Positions 62,335 through 64,000 of a DNA stretch of 64,000 nucleotides are shown in pieces. The DNA is taken from the NCBI GenBank assembly GCA_018292915.2, contig JACVVK020000194.1, forward strand, positions 467,501-531,500, read 5' to 3'. Both the position numbers and the translations under genes were made by a program. The DNA comes from Batillaria attramentaria (Eukaryota; Mollusca; Gastropoda; Batillariidae). Under the pieces are notes generated by a model that was given only the letters and a program-made list of their open reading frames with translations, was not told the DNA's origin and ran no database searches. Each line of letters opens with the position of its first letter. Positions within the stretch are counted from its first letter, which is position 1.

Positions 62335-62607
62335 GTGTCCACGGGCGTACTCCCCAGAAGTTTTTTTTTTTTTTATTAGACAAAAAACTGTGCAATATTG
62401 TGCATTTTGGCATGATTTGAAGTGCTTTTTTTTTGGAGGAAGAGTTTTACTCTTAGATTAAACTTAAATCTGTACAATTTGGTGCATTTTGGGCACGATT
62501 TTAACTGCTTCAGTGGAAGAAATACACTTCTTTTTTTTTTTTTGGGGGGGGGGGGGGGGGGAGGTGGAAATCCTCCAAAAGCTGGAGATTTTAAGCCCTG
62601 ATCACAG
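62335..62607 (+). repeat. Dispersed repeat E, copy 2
   Basis: TGCAATATTGTGCATTTTGG CATGATTTGAAG, TCTGTACAATTTGGTGCATT TTGGGCACGATTTTAA and the end TTTTAAGCCCTGATCA match the two-half layout at 43296-43568. Confidence 0.65.
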
Positions 62608-63790
62608 GATATGTAGTGATACTGAGATAACGTACAGTAGTATAACGTAGTCATACTATAGACACTTAGCGCTAATATATCCCCTGTGAGTACAGGTGCC
62701 TACAGATTTTGAACAAGCCAACAATACAAGGTCTTTGTATAAGGAAGTAACTGTAAGTAAGCCCCTAACGAGTGGTTTCACCGTAAACCTGCACACCCAA
62801 ACCCATGATTTATCTACCTGTCCGACCGCCACCCGATTATGACCCCTCACGCAGTCTATTGTACCCGACGGTTTGCCCAACCCGCAGCTTTCTGTGGGCC
62901 CCGCGTTTCTCGTTAAAACGTAAGTCAGGTTAAGGAGTACTTTAATTCACAGCTCGGCATGCCTTAGACGCTTTAGGTGTGCTAATAGTCGAGTATCAGC
63001 TAACGTGTGTGAAATAGGGCCGGGTTGGGTATGCTGCGTTGAATGAGAACTCTAGTTAGATGCATAACCGTAATTATGTGAGGTGTGGGTGCGCGTTGCA
63101 TGGGAAGACTTCGGGAGATCGTGAGAAAAAAGAATGAAGAATGGATGCAATGATTCATCTGACAGCTTACAAAAATATTGTCATATGCACAGAACTATGC
63201 ATTGGCTGTTTTGTGGTATGTTTGTTGTTGTTTTATAGCTTTTTTATGAAGTTACAGTGCATTTACATACTGAGAGCATAATCGTAAAGACGATTTTTTT
63301 CTCCCTGCCAAATGCTTCTACTGACCTAAGTTCATATGAAATCTCCTTCGTGTGTGTGCGTGTGTGTGTTTAATAACATTTTAAGTGTGACATGTACGGT
63401 GTATCTTCTTGTAACTTGAAACAAAATGGAGAGGTATTTTTCTGGTGATTTGCCGCTCAATCTCATATCACCCTCATTCAGCGGTTTCCGACGCCAGAGC
63501 ACCGCATTTTTCCAAATTCAAAACGCCACAGCACCCGGAAAACGCTTTGGATTTCCGGTTCTCGGTTAGAAAGACTGAAAGGGGCCGTTAATCAACCCGA
63601 AATCAACATGTACTAATGCGTCACAACAATCTAAAAATGTGTATATATATATGCTCATGCTTTTCAGTCCGTCTGGGCTGAATTAAAATTAAAATAATGG
63701 CTTTAGGATCATGACTGATCACCAAAGCCTGGAGCCGCAATCGTTTTCGAAACTTTTGAAGACGCATAGCAACGGGAAACGGTCGTCCAT

Positions 63791-63819
63791 CCCCCCCCCC
63801 CCCCCCCCCCCCCCCCCCC
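63791..63819. repeat. Poly-C tract
   Basis: 29 consecutive C. Length is unreliable in any assembly. Confidence 0.95.
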
Positions 63820-64000
63820 GATGTACATGGCATGCTGTTTAACATACATATTACAAATTATATCGCCAAACCAGGCTACATGACAGTAACAATTTCATCA
63901 GTAGGCTCGGTACTCCTACAACGAGTTTTCTTCTCCTTCCACTGTCGATATTGTCCAACGCCCAAAGATACCGACTGACCGACTCAGTGATATCAGAACA

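Larger units (their letters stand above)
58485..64000. other. 5' intron or upstream region of the filamin gene
   Basis: CH1 exons should precede 58484, but no CH1 signature was found on the minus strand. The stretch holds five long (GT)n arrays, one SINE-A, a repeat-E copy, poly-G/C tracts and unremarkable sequence. No promoter could be recognised. Confidence 0.65.

Overview
The window is non-coding-rich invertebrate DNA holding most of one large gene on the minus strand. Long introns, canonical GT/AG splice sites, abundant (AC)n/(GT)n microsatellites, tRNA-derived SINEs, non-LTR retrotransposon tails and TTAA-flanked palindromes point to an animal. The gene type and repeat style fit a lophotrochozoan, probably a mollusc and perhaps a gastropod; that placement is inference.

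The gene is a filamin of the jitterbug/FLN-2 kind. I could place 38 coding exons between 58484 and 9210, about 1,870 codons. In order they encode: the end of a calponin-homology (CH) domain, a full second CH domain, a full third CH domain, an acidic linker, and about 17 immunoglobulin-like filamin repeats. Classical vertebrate filamins have two CH domains; three in tandem is the layout reported for Drosophila jitterbug and C. elegans FLN-2. The first half of CH1 and the 5' exons are not visible and should lie beyond position 64000. The last exon seen (9210-9386) ends at a good splice donor just before the next expected Ser-Pro-Phe strand, so the gene probably also continues past position 1, unless an intron-retaining end at 9163 is used.

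The repeat region is built from a four-exon cycle (about 174, 147, 84 and 138 nt, all phase 1 to phase 1) that encodes two filamin repeats per turn. There is one exact intron loss (16637-16858), one displaced intron (20111-20577), one surplus frameshifted copy of an 84-nt-type exon (25289-25364), and one single-base frameshift in an otherwise normal exon (18308-18482).

The introns and flanks hold the remaining features. There are eight copies of one tRNA-derived SINE, several with clear target-site duplications, and three other SINE-like families. Tails of non-LTR retrotransposons occur at 4.0, 21.1, 24.6, 27.2, 44.4 and 53.7 kb. Two perfect palindromes with TTAA ends lie at 12.4 and 27.7 kb. 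Minisatellites include a 119-bp unit repeated 17 times, a 97-bp unit repeated four times, a 103-bp unit with a built-in hairpin, and a ~145-bp unit carrying nuclear-receptor-like half-sites. No second protein-coding gene, rRNA, functional tRNA or CRISPR array was recognised.
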